DNA from: Oasisia sp. SBJ-2009
Lineage: Eukaryota > Annelida > Polychaeta > Sabellida > Siboglinidae
DNA: 64,000 nt
Assembly (NCBI GenBank): GCA_964017155.1
Contig: OZ024867.1
Span: forward strand, 27,201,109 to 27,265,108
Direction: 5' to 3'
The stretch's first letter is position 1; each line of letters begins with the position of its first letter. The notes below the pieces were generated by a model, which saw nothing but the letters and a program-made list of their open reading frames with translations, did not search any database and had not been told where the DNA came from. Shown one piece after another: positions 47,421-56,629 of this stretch. A program made the position numbers and the translations under genes.

Positions 47421-48971
47421 GTATATTATTTGATTACATATGTTGTCATATATGATTAAATGTAATAAAAGTATTATTATAAGATTATAATAACATATAT
47501 TTATAAAATAATTGGTGTTAAATTGAACTACTAATCAGTTTAATAACAAATATTGTTATATGTAATATTGATAAATTCCGAAATACATTCCATCATGTGG
47601 GTGAATGTATTTCAAAATGATTTGACAACATACGTAATTAAAATATAAACACAAAAAGATATATAAACTATAATGTTATGGAATTACGACGCTAGGTCGA
47701 TCAATTCGTCTCCAAGAATTGTTATTTCTTGTCTCTGCTTTTTAAAAATAAAATTGTTGTATACTATTTCAAAGGCATTGTAAATGTAATAATCCACGTG
47801 TTGCGCGAATACAAGTAGAAAGTCGGCTTTATCGCAACGGCGCAGACATTGCAGCGGCGTATGTTTGTCGTTGGTCTAGCTGAAATAGCGGCGCATTATG
47901 CCGAATTTCGTATCAATTACTGTTGTGTGGACAATACAGTTATAATAGTTGTCATCTATAATACGAGTAAAACAACACGACGTGAAAAATATGTTCATAA
48001 TTAAAGATCGTTTCTCAAGTAAACGGCGAGCTTCGACAGCATCCTTTTGACACCCCTCACAACAAAGATCGACTAGTCCTGGCGCCCACCGTGATGTTGA
48101 TATCTAGGTCAGCCTATTTCGTTGCAAGGGCAAACCCATAGATTTAGCAACGGGCAAATAGACGAATTATTCGCTATAAATTATCACTAAAATGCAATAC
48201 GTTGACCATGAGACAATTGGTAGCCGTTATGTGCCGTGATGTTTAGAAATTGCTAACATACGCGTGGAATACGACATTAGCGACTTACTTACAACTAACG
48301 CGTGCGGCGATCTGCCGAAGACTCGAAGGGTCGCGACTCGGGGAAAAAGTACCACCAGCTTTCAAAGGCGTGCGCCCCCACAAATAAAATGCTATATTCA
48401 TAAAATGATATGTACTGGATAGCAAATTTCACGCCGGATCGAATGGTACCACACACTACGCGATCTGATGCGGAACGGCGACGTTGCTCACGAAATACGA
48501 CCATGACATAAGTTGTCATGTTTAATTGCGTTTTAGCGGACGATTTCTTATTAGTTCAGCGTAGTGTGTATCACCAATCGATAGAGCAATAATATTTCTT
48601 CAAAATAAGCTTTATTCTGATTGAATTGGTCAAAAATTGACGCGGCGCAACGTTTGAGAAGAAAGCCTATTTTACGCTTAAATTGTCAGCCTGGTGGTAA
48701 ACGCGATGAGGCGCTCGCGCTAGCGTAACAAGCATAGCATCTTAGCACAGGCAGCGTGTCGCAACACGCCGATTTTTGTTGAGTAGGGGGTCGTTTTAAA
48801 ATGCTACTGAACGCGTTATATTTTAGGAACAAGAACGAAATTTGGTGTACAAAGAGATAACATAATGACGTTTTTATGCATATAAATTGTATTCCACAAC
48901 GGTTAATATTTCTATGTGTAAGTCATGCAGCAATATGGTTAATTTGAGTGAAAAATCCTTGCCCAAGCCTA
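46598..48971. mobile_element. Non-autonomous TIR DNA transposon with 7-bp target duplication
   Basis: The left end TAGGCCTGGGCAAGGAATTT and the reversed right end TAGGCTTGGGCAAGGATTTT are terminal inverted repeats. TATGAAT flanks both sides (46591-46597 and 48972-48978). The interior of 2.37 kb has no coding frame, a TA tract at 47362-47414 and CpG-richer sequence near 47800-48740. A hairpin CCCCGA-TTACC-TCGGGG (46950-46976) lies inside. It occupies the interval where the central kinase exons would be expected. Confidence 0.82.
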
Positions 48972-48978
48972 TATGAAT

Positions 48979-49499
48979 GGGAACTGTTAATTTTACTTGC
49001 ATCTATGAATACATGTGAAATAAAATGTAAAATATTTATTAAAATAAAAAAATATATTATAGCCATGTATATAAGCCTTAATATATAAGTAAAGGGTTTG
49101 TTGCATGTGTCGTACCGCCACCTAGATTAATTATAATTCGACAACGGCAGAGTGAATTAAGGGGATCAACTTGGTGGATGACTTACGCTGTACTGGCGTA
49201 AGATAACTATGCACAAACACCTTATATCAAACTAGCCAGGAGCAATCTTTATTTTATAATTGAAATAATAACTGTAATAAACCAACAGTAAAATATAATT
49301 CAAATAAAAGCACAAATCACGCGCCACATGGCTATGCACAAACTGTTTCCTTGAACCAGTGTGTCACAATCTCAGTCTCTCCAATCTCCTCGTGTCTTTC
49401 CCTCCCCTTGTATTTATACTTTTCCCCAATGGCGGGAAACCTTCTGTCACGTGATCAGCTACACCCTCCATCTCCTCACCATGGTGGCAGCCCTACCCT
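48979..49499. other. Non-coding stretch
   Basis: AT-rich with several AATAAA-like motifs on +. No exon assigned. Confidence 0.35.
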
Positions 49500-49993
49500 A
49501 CTAGTTACCCCAGTAGACGTAATGCCACAAACACATGTACACTAGTTACCCCAGTAGACGTAATGCCACAAACACATGTACACTAGTTACCCCAGTAGAC
49601 GTAATGCCACAAACACATGTAAACTAGTTACCCCAGTAGACGTAATGCCACAAACACATGTAAACTAGTTACCCCAGTAGACGTAATGCCACAAACACAT
49701 GTAAACTAGTTACCCCAGTAGACGTAATGCCACAAACACATGTACACTAGTTACCCCAGTAGACGTAATGCCACAAAGACATGTACACTAGTTACCCCAG
49801 TAGACGTAATGCCACAAACACATGTACACTAGTTACCCCAGTAGATGTAATGCCACAAACACATGTACACTAGTTACCCCAGTAGACGTAATGCCACAAA
49901 GACATGTACACTAGTTACCCCAGTAGACGTAATGCCACAAACACATGTACACTAGTTATCCCAGTAGAAGTAATGCCACAAACACATTTACAC
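49500..49993. repeat. 41-bp minisatellite, 12 copies
   Basis: Unit ACTAGTTACCCCAGTAGACG plus TAATGCCACAAACACATGTAC. Very homogeneous, with G/C and A variants only. It lies about 200 bp upstream of the terminal kinase exon. Confidence 0.96.
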
Positions 49994-50208
49994 GCTAACA
50001 TGTGATTTATTTCCCACTATATGCCAGGAATAAGTTCAACCACAATTCATTTTGAAGCAAGTTCTAAAATAGTTCTGAGGGGCATGCCTCAAGACCCCCA
50101 TACCATCGCATTTCCCACACAGCACTTGCTCAGTCCACCCTACCAATTCACCCATCATTTTACACAAACAGCCGTGGGAGAGTGACACACCTTCGCTATT
50201 TGTTACAG

Positions 50209-50460
50209 CGACCAAACAGTCGTCCCAGCTTCACTCAAATCCTTGAGATGCTGAACACAGGCCCGAGCAATAGTTTCTGCGATGCGTCGTACTACTTCAA
50301 CGAGTTGAACCAGAAACACACGGCGAGCGACGTTGACAACGACATGTTGCCCAACGACGCAAAATCACCGCTAACAACACCGTACTATGTCAACACGCTG
50401 CAGCACCACATTAGCATCACGCGTGTTGGCAGCACCAGTTCTCACCTGCTCTCGGAATAA
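50209..50460 (+). pseudogene. Insulin-receptor-type kinase, terminal exon
   Basis: After TTGTTACAG it reads RPNSRPSFTQILEMLNTGPS, NSFCDASYYFNELNQKHTAS, DVDNDMLPNDA and ends SSHLLSE with TAA at 50458. Insulin receptors end the kinase with (N)P..RP.F.EI...L.......F....(S/Y)(F/Y)(F/Y)..N, followed by an acidic tail, so this is the last exon including the cytoplasmic tail. The exon itself is open. Exons for the catalytic loop and DFG segment are absent between 46168 and here, so the local gene is a shell. Confidence 0.66.
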
Positions 50461-50479
50461 TTGGATTACCAGGACGAGA

Positions 50480-51208
50480 ACATTGTGAGTGGCAGTATTG
50501 GGGGCAGCTCATTGGACCACAGTCATAGTCCTCTCCCTTGTTTACACAACAACCCCTGTGAGTGTGTTCCACTCACAAGCCTCTGGTGGTGTGGCAAGGA
50601 CTAACGTGCACGTTCAGCTAGTCGTCGATGACCGTCTAAAGATAACCAGTGTTTTCACTGGTTATCCAGGATGCACGCACGATGCGTGTGTACTCAAAAA
50701 CAGTGCACTGTTTGATTAATGTGAATCGGGTCAGGTAACCTTGCTACCAGGTGGTTACGTAATTGCTGACACTGCATACCCAGTGAAGAAGTGGCTAATT
50801 TGTCCTTTCAAAGACAATGGACGTCTGACAGCATGTCAACATCGGTTCAATCAGGTGCTGTCGTCACAAAGGCAATGAGTTGAGCGCGCCATTGGCCATC
50901 TGAAAGGACGTTTCCGTCGTCTAAGAGAAATCCCCATGCACACACCAAAGGACATATGCACATTAATTGTGGCTGCGTGCATTTTGTACAACCTTTGCAT
51001 CAATGCAAATGATCATGTCGATGAGTACATTGTATGTGACGAAACCCCACATCCCAACAACTATCCCAATGTATTCGCCAATTGTCCAGATGGCACTCAG
51101 ATGAGGAATGCTATCATGAATGCACTGCCATTATGTCATGAAGAATTTCCAAAATCTTGTTATAAGTTTGGATATTGTGTTATTATTAATTATTTAACAT
51201 TTCTATAA
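50480..51208 (+). pseudogene. PIF/Harbinger transposase remnant (HARBI1-like)
   Basis: It reads VHVQLVVDDRLKITSVFTGY, PGCTHDACVLKNSALFD, stop (TAA 50717), YVIADTAYPVKKWLICPFKD, FNQVLSSQRQ, TGA at 50876, VERAIGHLKGRFRRLREI and LIVAACILYNLC. These are the Harbinger DDE hallmarks VV.D...I..V..G.PGS.HD..V...S.LF, (G)D..YP...WL..P(F/Y).D and (V)ER..G.LKGRF..L. The catalytic Asp, Asp and Glu are visible, but two stops and a missing N-terminus inactivate it. Its convergent partner is on the minus strand at 51734-54796. Confidence 0.8.
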
Positions 51209-51733
51209 CACAGTTTAACGATTAAATCATGTTGCAATGATAAATGTCTCCTTTATTTTCTGTAGTATCAGAACAAAACAATACAGACAAAGCAATAGTA
51301 AAACAACATAAATATTGCAATAGTTTCGTTACATTTTTTGAAACGTGTACATTTAATGGTTTAATTACGTAATACATTTTGTTCTTTATTGTCATACATA
51401 ATAATTATATATACGTTTTTTAATATTATATTACTTGCACACAGATATTAACGAAACCAAAAGATGCAATAATTAATTAATTATTATCTAAACAGCGTAA
51501 CATTCATTTTAAGTTAAAATAAACGTATACAAAAATTACACAGACAAAGTTTATTCATTTACAAAAAATTATTTTTATAGCAATAATTTCATAAAACAAA
51601 TATATAATGTTAAATAAAAAACATATCATGAATACGTTTTATGACCATTGTGCATAAATAAGCAGATTAATTCTTATAAATATTAATACCTGCAAAAATA
51701 ATAATAAAAAAAATTATTGACGAATGGATCACA
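51209..51733. other. AT-rich spacer between the Harbinger transposase and its partner gene
   Basis: No coding sequence seen; converging 3' ends are expected here. Confidence 0.5.
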
Positions 51734-52257
51734 TCACTTTTTTGACAAAATGTCTAGTAACCTATCTATCCTCTCCATTTTGTCATTATGCGTTTCCTTC
51801 ATAAGGTGAAGTTGCCTGTTTGATTGCTGGTTGATGCTGTCTAGTATTTGTGTTGTTGCATTATTTGAGCGTTTTACCTTTTTTGGACAAGGCTCACTGT
51901 CAGTGTCATTACTAATGATTACTTGTACTGCACGAGGCCACCCCCAACTCCCTAGTGGCTTCAGGGCAGGTGCTGGCCTTTGTACCATAAATTTAACTGA
52001 ATTCGGCAAAAAATGTGCATGTCTTGGGACTAGCTCCCGTCTTACTGTTGTTGTCAGTAACTGCCAAGAAAGTTCTTTTCATGTTTTTCCATCGGTTCTG
52101 GACTTGTTGAACAGTGCACCGCACACCACCTTCGTTCATCCTTTAGTGATCCCATTCCACAGAGTGGCATGCGCTTTGGAAGACTGGAACTCTCTATCCC
52201 TGTCAGCTCTTATTGACACTAGCATCTGTGTATCTGCATCACTCCAGATCTTAGTAT
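51734..52257 (-). pseudogene. Harbinger partner protein, Myb/SANT-like exon (frameshifted)
   Basis: After CTCTTGTAG the minus strand reads IWSDADTQMLVSIRADRDRE, FQSSKAHATLWNGITK, then one base off MNEGGVRCTVQQVQNRWKNM, KRTFLAVTDNNSKTGASPKT, CTFFAE. After another shift it ends MVQRPAPALKPLGSWGWPRA, then KKVKRSNN and NDKMERIDRLLDILSKK. This is the trihelix/Myb layout (W.D.....L......R..F......LW..I...M...G...T..Q..N+WK) plus a basic patch and a C-terminal amphipathic helix. It is typical of the Harbinger accessory protein that escorts the transposase. Confidence 0.7.
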
Positions 52258-53121
52258 CTACAAGAGAAAAAATTGTGATATTACATTATATTGTTTATAT
52301 GTAAATTTTATTAATATTTTCTCATAAATAGAATCCGCATTTCAATATTTATGTGCTTATTGTATCACATAGCATAACATAAAAGAGTCAGTGGTAGTAA
52401 TAATGTGTGAAGGATACATCGCAATACACATGTACAAAAAGAAGTGCATGGGAAATTATAAGTAAGTGCATTAATGAAAATGTATTACATAGATAAATGT
52501 CTTTGCAGACATTTTTTCATAAATAGCATAATCACTCATGAGAAAGTTTAACAGACATTCAACACATGTTGCACAATCATAGATTTAGATAGAAAAGGTT
52601 AAAGGGAATTTGTTGAAACCGCAAATGTGCACACCAGTAGTGTCACACATGCAAAAAGCATGACACCAGCAGGAATTGAACCTGCTACACACTACATATT
52701 GAAACTTTGTGCACCTAAAAGGAGAAGTGTAAAGGATAAGGTAATTAGCAGTGCTTATGTATAAAATAAAGCAAGAAATTGTATTTTATATATATAATAT
52801 ATATAAATATATATACATAAACATAATAACAAATGAATTCAGAAATAGCGGATGTTTATAATAAGGTGTATCATGTAAGAGTAACATGACATATGTACAT
52901 TATTCATACAAAGAAATTATGTTATGAATATTTAAGTCATAATGGCAAATTATATTCTAAGTAGTAATAACATGTATTACAAAATAATACATCAATTGTG
53001 TAAAATTTTTATGTCAAAGTATAACAACTATATTACAAATATTTTTTTATATTTATGTCTTTACCTGTTAAATGCTAAATTTATTGTAAATCTATATATA
53101 ACTTGTAATATATTTAAAGAA
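52258..53121. other. Intron of the Harbinger partner gene
   Basis: AT-rich sequence between two minus-strand exons; no repeat or frame recognised. Confidence 0.45.
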
Positions 53122-54287
53122 TCACCAGAAAGAGAGGGTCACATCAGGTGTCGCAGTAGTACACGGCACATCAGGTGTCGCAGTAGTACACGGCACATGA
53201 GGTGTCGCAGTAGTACACGGCACATCAGGTGTCGCAGTAGTACACGACACATCAGGTGTCGCAGTAGTACACGGCACATCAGGTGTCACAGTAGTACACG
53301 ACACATCAGGTGTCGCAGTAGTACAGGGCACATCAGGTGTCGCAGTAGTACACGGCACATCAGGTGTCGCAGTAGTACACGGCACATCAGGTGTCGCAGT
53401 AGTACACGGCACATCAGGTGTCGCAGTAGTACACGGCACATCAGGTGTCGCAGTAGTACAGGGCACATCAGGTGTCGCAGTAGTACACGACACATCAGGT
53501 GTCGCAGTAGTACACGGCACATCAGGTGTCGCAGTAGTACACGGCACATCAGGTGTCGCAGTAGTACAGGGCACATCAGGTGTCGCAGTAGTACACGGCA
53601 CATGAGGTGTCGCAGTAGTACACGGCACATCAGGTGTCGCAGTAGTACAGGGCACATCAGGTGTCGCAGTAGTACAGGGCACATGAGGTGTCGCAGTAGT
53701 ACAGGGCACATCAGGTGTCGCAGTAGTACAGGGCACATGAGGTGTCGCAGTAGTACACGGCACATCAGGTGTCGCAGTAGTACACGACACATCAGGTGTC
53801 GCAGTAGTACACGGCACATGAGGTGTCGCAGTAGTACACGGCACATCAGGTGTCGCAGTAGTACACGGCACATCAGGTGTCGCAGTAGTACAGGGCACAT
53901 CAGGTGTCGCAGTAGTACACGGCACATCAGGTGTCGCAGTAGTACAGGGCACATCAGGTGTCGCAGTAGTACACGGCACATGAGGTGTCGCAGTAGTACA
54001 CGGCACATCAGGTGTCGCAGTAGTACACGGCACATCAGGTGTCGCAGTAGTACAGGGCACATCAGGTGTCGCAGTAGTACACGGCACATCAGGTGTCGCA
54101 GTAGTACACGGCACATCAGGTGTCGCAGTAGTACACGGCACATCAGGTGTCGCAGTAGTACACGGCACATCAGGTGTCGCAGTAGTACACGGCACATCAG
54201 GTGTCGCAGTAGTACTCTGCTTATCACAAGCGGACGCATTTCTGATAGCGATTATTTCCTTGTGTATACTTGCGATCAAATCTTCAT
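53122..54287 (-). pseudogene. Harbinger partner protein, exon with in-frame 27-bp array
   Basis: After an ATTTCAG acceptor the minus strand reads DEDLIASIHKEIIAIRNASA then CDKQS, then about 39 copies of TTATPDVPC, ending TTATPDVTLSFW and a stop. The previous exon (54698-54796) ends in phase 1 and joins as IEGG-DEDLI, so the array lies in genuine coding sequence upstream of the Myb domain. No donor with the right phase for 52257 is apparent after the array, so the current copy may not splice. The repeat would give a Thr/Pro-rich linker with one Cys per unit. The other strand is also open (HIRCRSSTR). Confidence 0.6.
53140..54215. repeat. 27-bp minisatellite, about 39-40 copies
   Basis: Unit CACATCAGGTGTCGCAGTAG plus TACACGG, with ACGACAC, AGGGCAC and CATGAGG variants; whole-unit length is kept. 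It lies in the minus-strand exon described above. Confidence 0.97.
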
Positions 54288-54697
54288 CTGAAATTGGTAA
54301 CATATATTAATCAATTAATGTAACATTCAAATAAATATCACAATGCTTGGAGGAATTGTTAGTAATTGTACATTAAATATTATAATTGTCATTGCTTGAA
54401 GAAATAAAAGCAAATATATTATATTATAGATATTGTGTTTCAACATTGAAATTGTTGACGCAACATTATTGTTAGGAATATGAACATTATATAACATTTA
54501 CCTAACATGAAATAATGAGTAATTGTGAAATCCCTTATCATCCCAATGTTGCTAAGGGATGTGCGCATATTTGCAATATATTCTCACTATATTTGGGACT
54601 GTAACTTATGACTATGTTAACTGTTGATAAAAATAGGACAATGTTATGAGCATTTAAAGAAAATACTATATCACAATGCGTATGTCTCATAGCTCAC
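54216..54697. other. Exon 5' part and intron of the Harbinger partner gene
   Basis: 54216-54287 encodes the non-repeat start of the array exon; the rest is AT-rich intron. Confidence 0.45.
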
Positions 54698-54796
54698 CTC
54701 CACCTTCAATTCGTGCCACAGTGTTTTGATCTAATGTCACTTCTGCAGATGTGCCATCAATAAACTGGATTTTTACCGTTTGCCAGGAACTGCTGC
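54698..54796 (-). pseudogene. Harbinger partner protein, upstream exon
   Basis: The minus strand reads SSSWQTVKIQFIDGTSAEVT then LDQNTVARIEGG between a CTACAG acceptor and a GTGAG donor, phase 1 at its end. Its role is unknown. It is assigned to this gene by the phase match with DEDLI at 54287. Confidence 0.5.
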
Positions 54797-55324
54797 TGTA
54801 GAAGAAATGAAAGATATCTATAACGAAACATGTATTCTTGTACGTATTAATTAATATATGAAGCGGTAATAAAATGAAAACATTTACACACTATTTGTTT
54901 AAGAAATTATGTATATGTAATGATTTGAACTTTTTTGGGGGTAATAAAACGTCATAAAGTATGTTATTCTGAACCTCATAACATAAGCATACATTGAAAG
55001 AGCCTCACAGTTGTGCCTTTTAATAACAAGAATAGGTATGTCAACACACATGGGATCAAGCGTCAACTACACCACCCAATGCAACGGCAAAGCGTGGCCG
55101 TGCGCCCATCATGATCATATACTGGGCGATATTCCATGTTTTCATGACATAATTGATGATTTACACTTAATAAGTGCTATGTCATAAAAAGAAAATATAA
55201 CTCTCATATTCTATGCACATAACTTTAAATATTTATAACATACTCATGTAACTTGCTTAATCTGTAATAAACATATTTTACAAAACGTTTCTGCACAGCT
55301 ACCTTGCTCCTTACCTCGTCGCCA
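54797..55324. other. Non-coding stretch
   Basis: AT-rich; the expected 5' end of the Harbinger element lies here but no terminal repeat was recognised. Confidence 0.35.
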
Positions 55325-55436
55325 TTGGTAGCGGCCTTGAAGATTCACCTTGCTAATCTAGGTCAAAAATGGTGACGTGCTCGATTGATTGCGGCTGTTC
55401 GATTGGGACTCGAGTAACCCTCGGGTTACGCGAGTT
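55325..55436. mobile_element. Partial copy of the MITE at 40918-41434
   Basis: GCGGCCTTGAAGATTCACCT, TGCTAATCTAGGTCAAAAAT and GGCTGTTCGATTGGGA occur in the same order as at 41302-41380. It is cut off at TTGGGG where the tandem element begins. Confidence 0.7.
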
Positions 55437-55628
55437 GGGGACATACCACCAAATGGAGTCCTACGCCATTATCCATAGTAGTCCTGCTTAAAAGAACTGC
55501 ATTGTGCAGTTTTTGTAAATTCCTGGAAGCAATGAATGTAAGACTGGTTGAGTAGAAATAATTTTTTTGTGCAGCATGGCATCAGAGCTGTGAAATAATG
55601 ACATTTGTCAGACAGTGACCACGCGCGT

Positions 55629-55874
55629 ATGCATACAGTTGTAGTTCGGCCTAGAGGTGTCAACATGGGCAATCGCCGGCTGATTGGAGCAGAAATGGAG
55701 GGGTGTCAGGTTAGAGATTGGATTGTAGGAGAAAAAGATATGTCATTTTCACGAATTTTATATATGATATGTGTGAATGGAGGCTACTTTGTGTGTGAAC
55801 TTTTCAAACACATTGATATAAAAGCCTGGCGGGAAATCAAAGAAACGTTTCAATGGCCGCCTATGGTAAATTAA
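55629..55874 (+). CDS. Small unrecognised ORF of the element, copy A
   Basis: About 81 codons from ATG: HTVVVRPRGVNMGNRRLIGA, EMEGCQVRDWIVGEKDMSFS, ILYMICVNGGYFVCELFKHI, DIKAWREIKETFQWPPMVN. Its counterpart at 63449 differs by two residues and stays open, but copy B lacks the module entirely, so it is dispensable at least there. No family recognised; it could be the first exon of the nuclease gene 67 bp downstream. Confidence 0.4.
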   Translation: MHTVVVRPRGVNMGNRRLIGAEMEGCQVRDWIVGEKDMSFSRILYMICVNGGYFVCELFKHIDIKAWREIKETFQWPPMVN

Positions 55875-55941
55875 TGGTGGTATCTACCCTAATTGAATTT
55901 GGACTGGTCTGTTTCCGTGACAACATTGAGCAACAGACAAC

Positions 55942-56310
55942 ATGGACGACGCGTTTGTACTCCATTACAAGGGGAAATTGAGGGAGAAAACAGTTGTGGC
56001 AGCAAATGGAGTGTGTTTGTTGTGGACTGGAAGTAGATGTTGTGTACGGGGAGGGGTGGTTGGGAATTATGGGGTGATTTACGTAAAATGTCGGCAACTT
56101 CGTGGTGGTGGTTTGCGCTGGAAACTGATGAGAGTTCATCGTTTAGCATACATGTTGCACCACAAGGAATGGGAACTTCCGCCAGATATGCACTGTAGCC
56201 ACTTGTGTCACAATTCTCTATGTATAAATGTCAATCATTTAATACTCGAGACTCCATTTGTGAATGGTAACAGGAGGCAGTGTGCCAGAGAAAACATGCT
56301 TCGGCCATGA
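55942..56310 (+). CDS. I-PpoI-like His-Cys box (His-Me finger) nuclease, copy A
   Basis: 122 residues starting at an ATG in good context (ACAACATGG). C25..W28-T-G and C50 precede HRLAYMLHHKEWELP, then H84-C-S-H87-L-C89-H-N-x-x-C94-x(4)-H99-L and N108-G-N-R-R-Q-C114. In I-PpoI, as I recall it, the catalytic His98, zinc ligands Cys100, Cys105 and His110, metal-binding Asn119 and Cys125 have spacings of 2, 7, 12, 21 and 27 from His98. Here H87, C89, C94, H99, N108 and C114 reproduce every spacing. So a double-strand endonuclease fold with structural zinc is likely. The frame is intact in all copies, convergent with the transposase gene, 319 bp apart. Confidence 0.82.
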   Translation: MDDAFVLHYKGKLREKTVVAANGVCLLWTGSRCCVRGGVVGNYGVIYVKCRQLRGGGLRWKLMRVHRLAYMLHHKEWELPPDMHCSHLCHNSLCINVNHLILETPFVNGNRRQCARENMLRP

Positions 56311-56629
56311 TCAAGCCCCACCATGCATTTTTTTTTAAATACACATACCTTTTAAGAATACGAGGTAATTAAATTAATTGCAATTAGCATGTAGTTACCA
56401 TTGCATAAGTCGTTCATCAGTCTCCATTTCTTTTGATCAGATCTGTCTGTCTGTGCGTCCTTTTGTTGGCCCATACAGCATTGTGTTTGCAGGTTGTGTC
56501 AGACAGTGTAGTCTTTCTTCTATTGATCCGGGTCTGGCTTATTGTGTATTGTCTAATTGTCTGTGTACCCTCTGTGTATTCTCTATTGTAAGTAAATCAC
56601 TGGGGTGTGACAACTCAGAGTTCTACTAA

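Noticed and set aside
6727..54215. CRISPR arrays
   Set aside because: The direct repeats are contiguous with no unique spacers, and the genome is animal.
55861..56149. Minus-strand ORFs of 86-92 codons opposite the nuclease gene
   Set aside because: Antisense shadows; the plus frame carries the His-Cys box residues.
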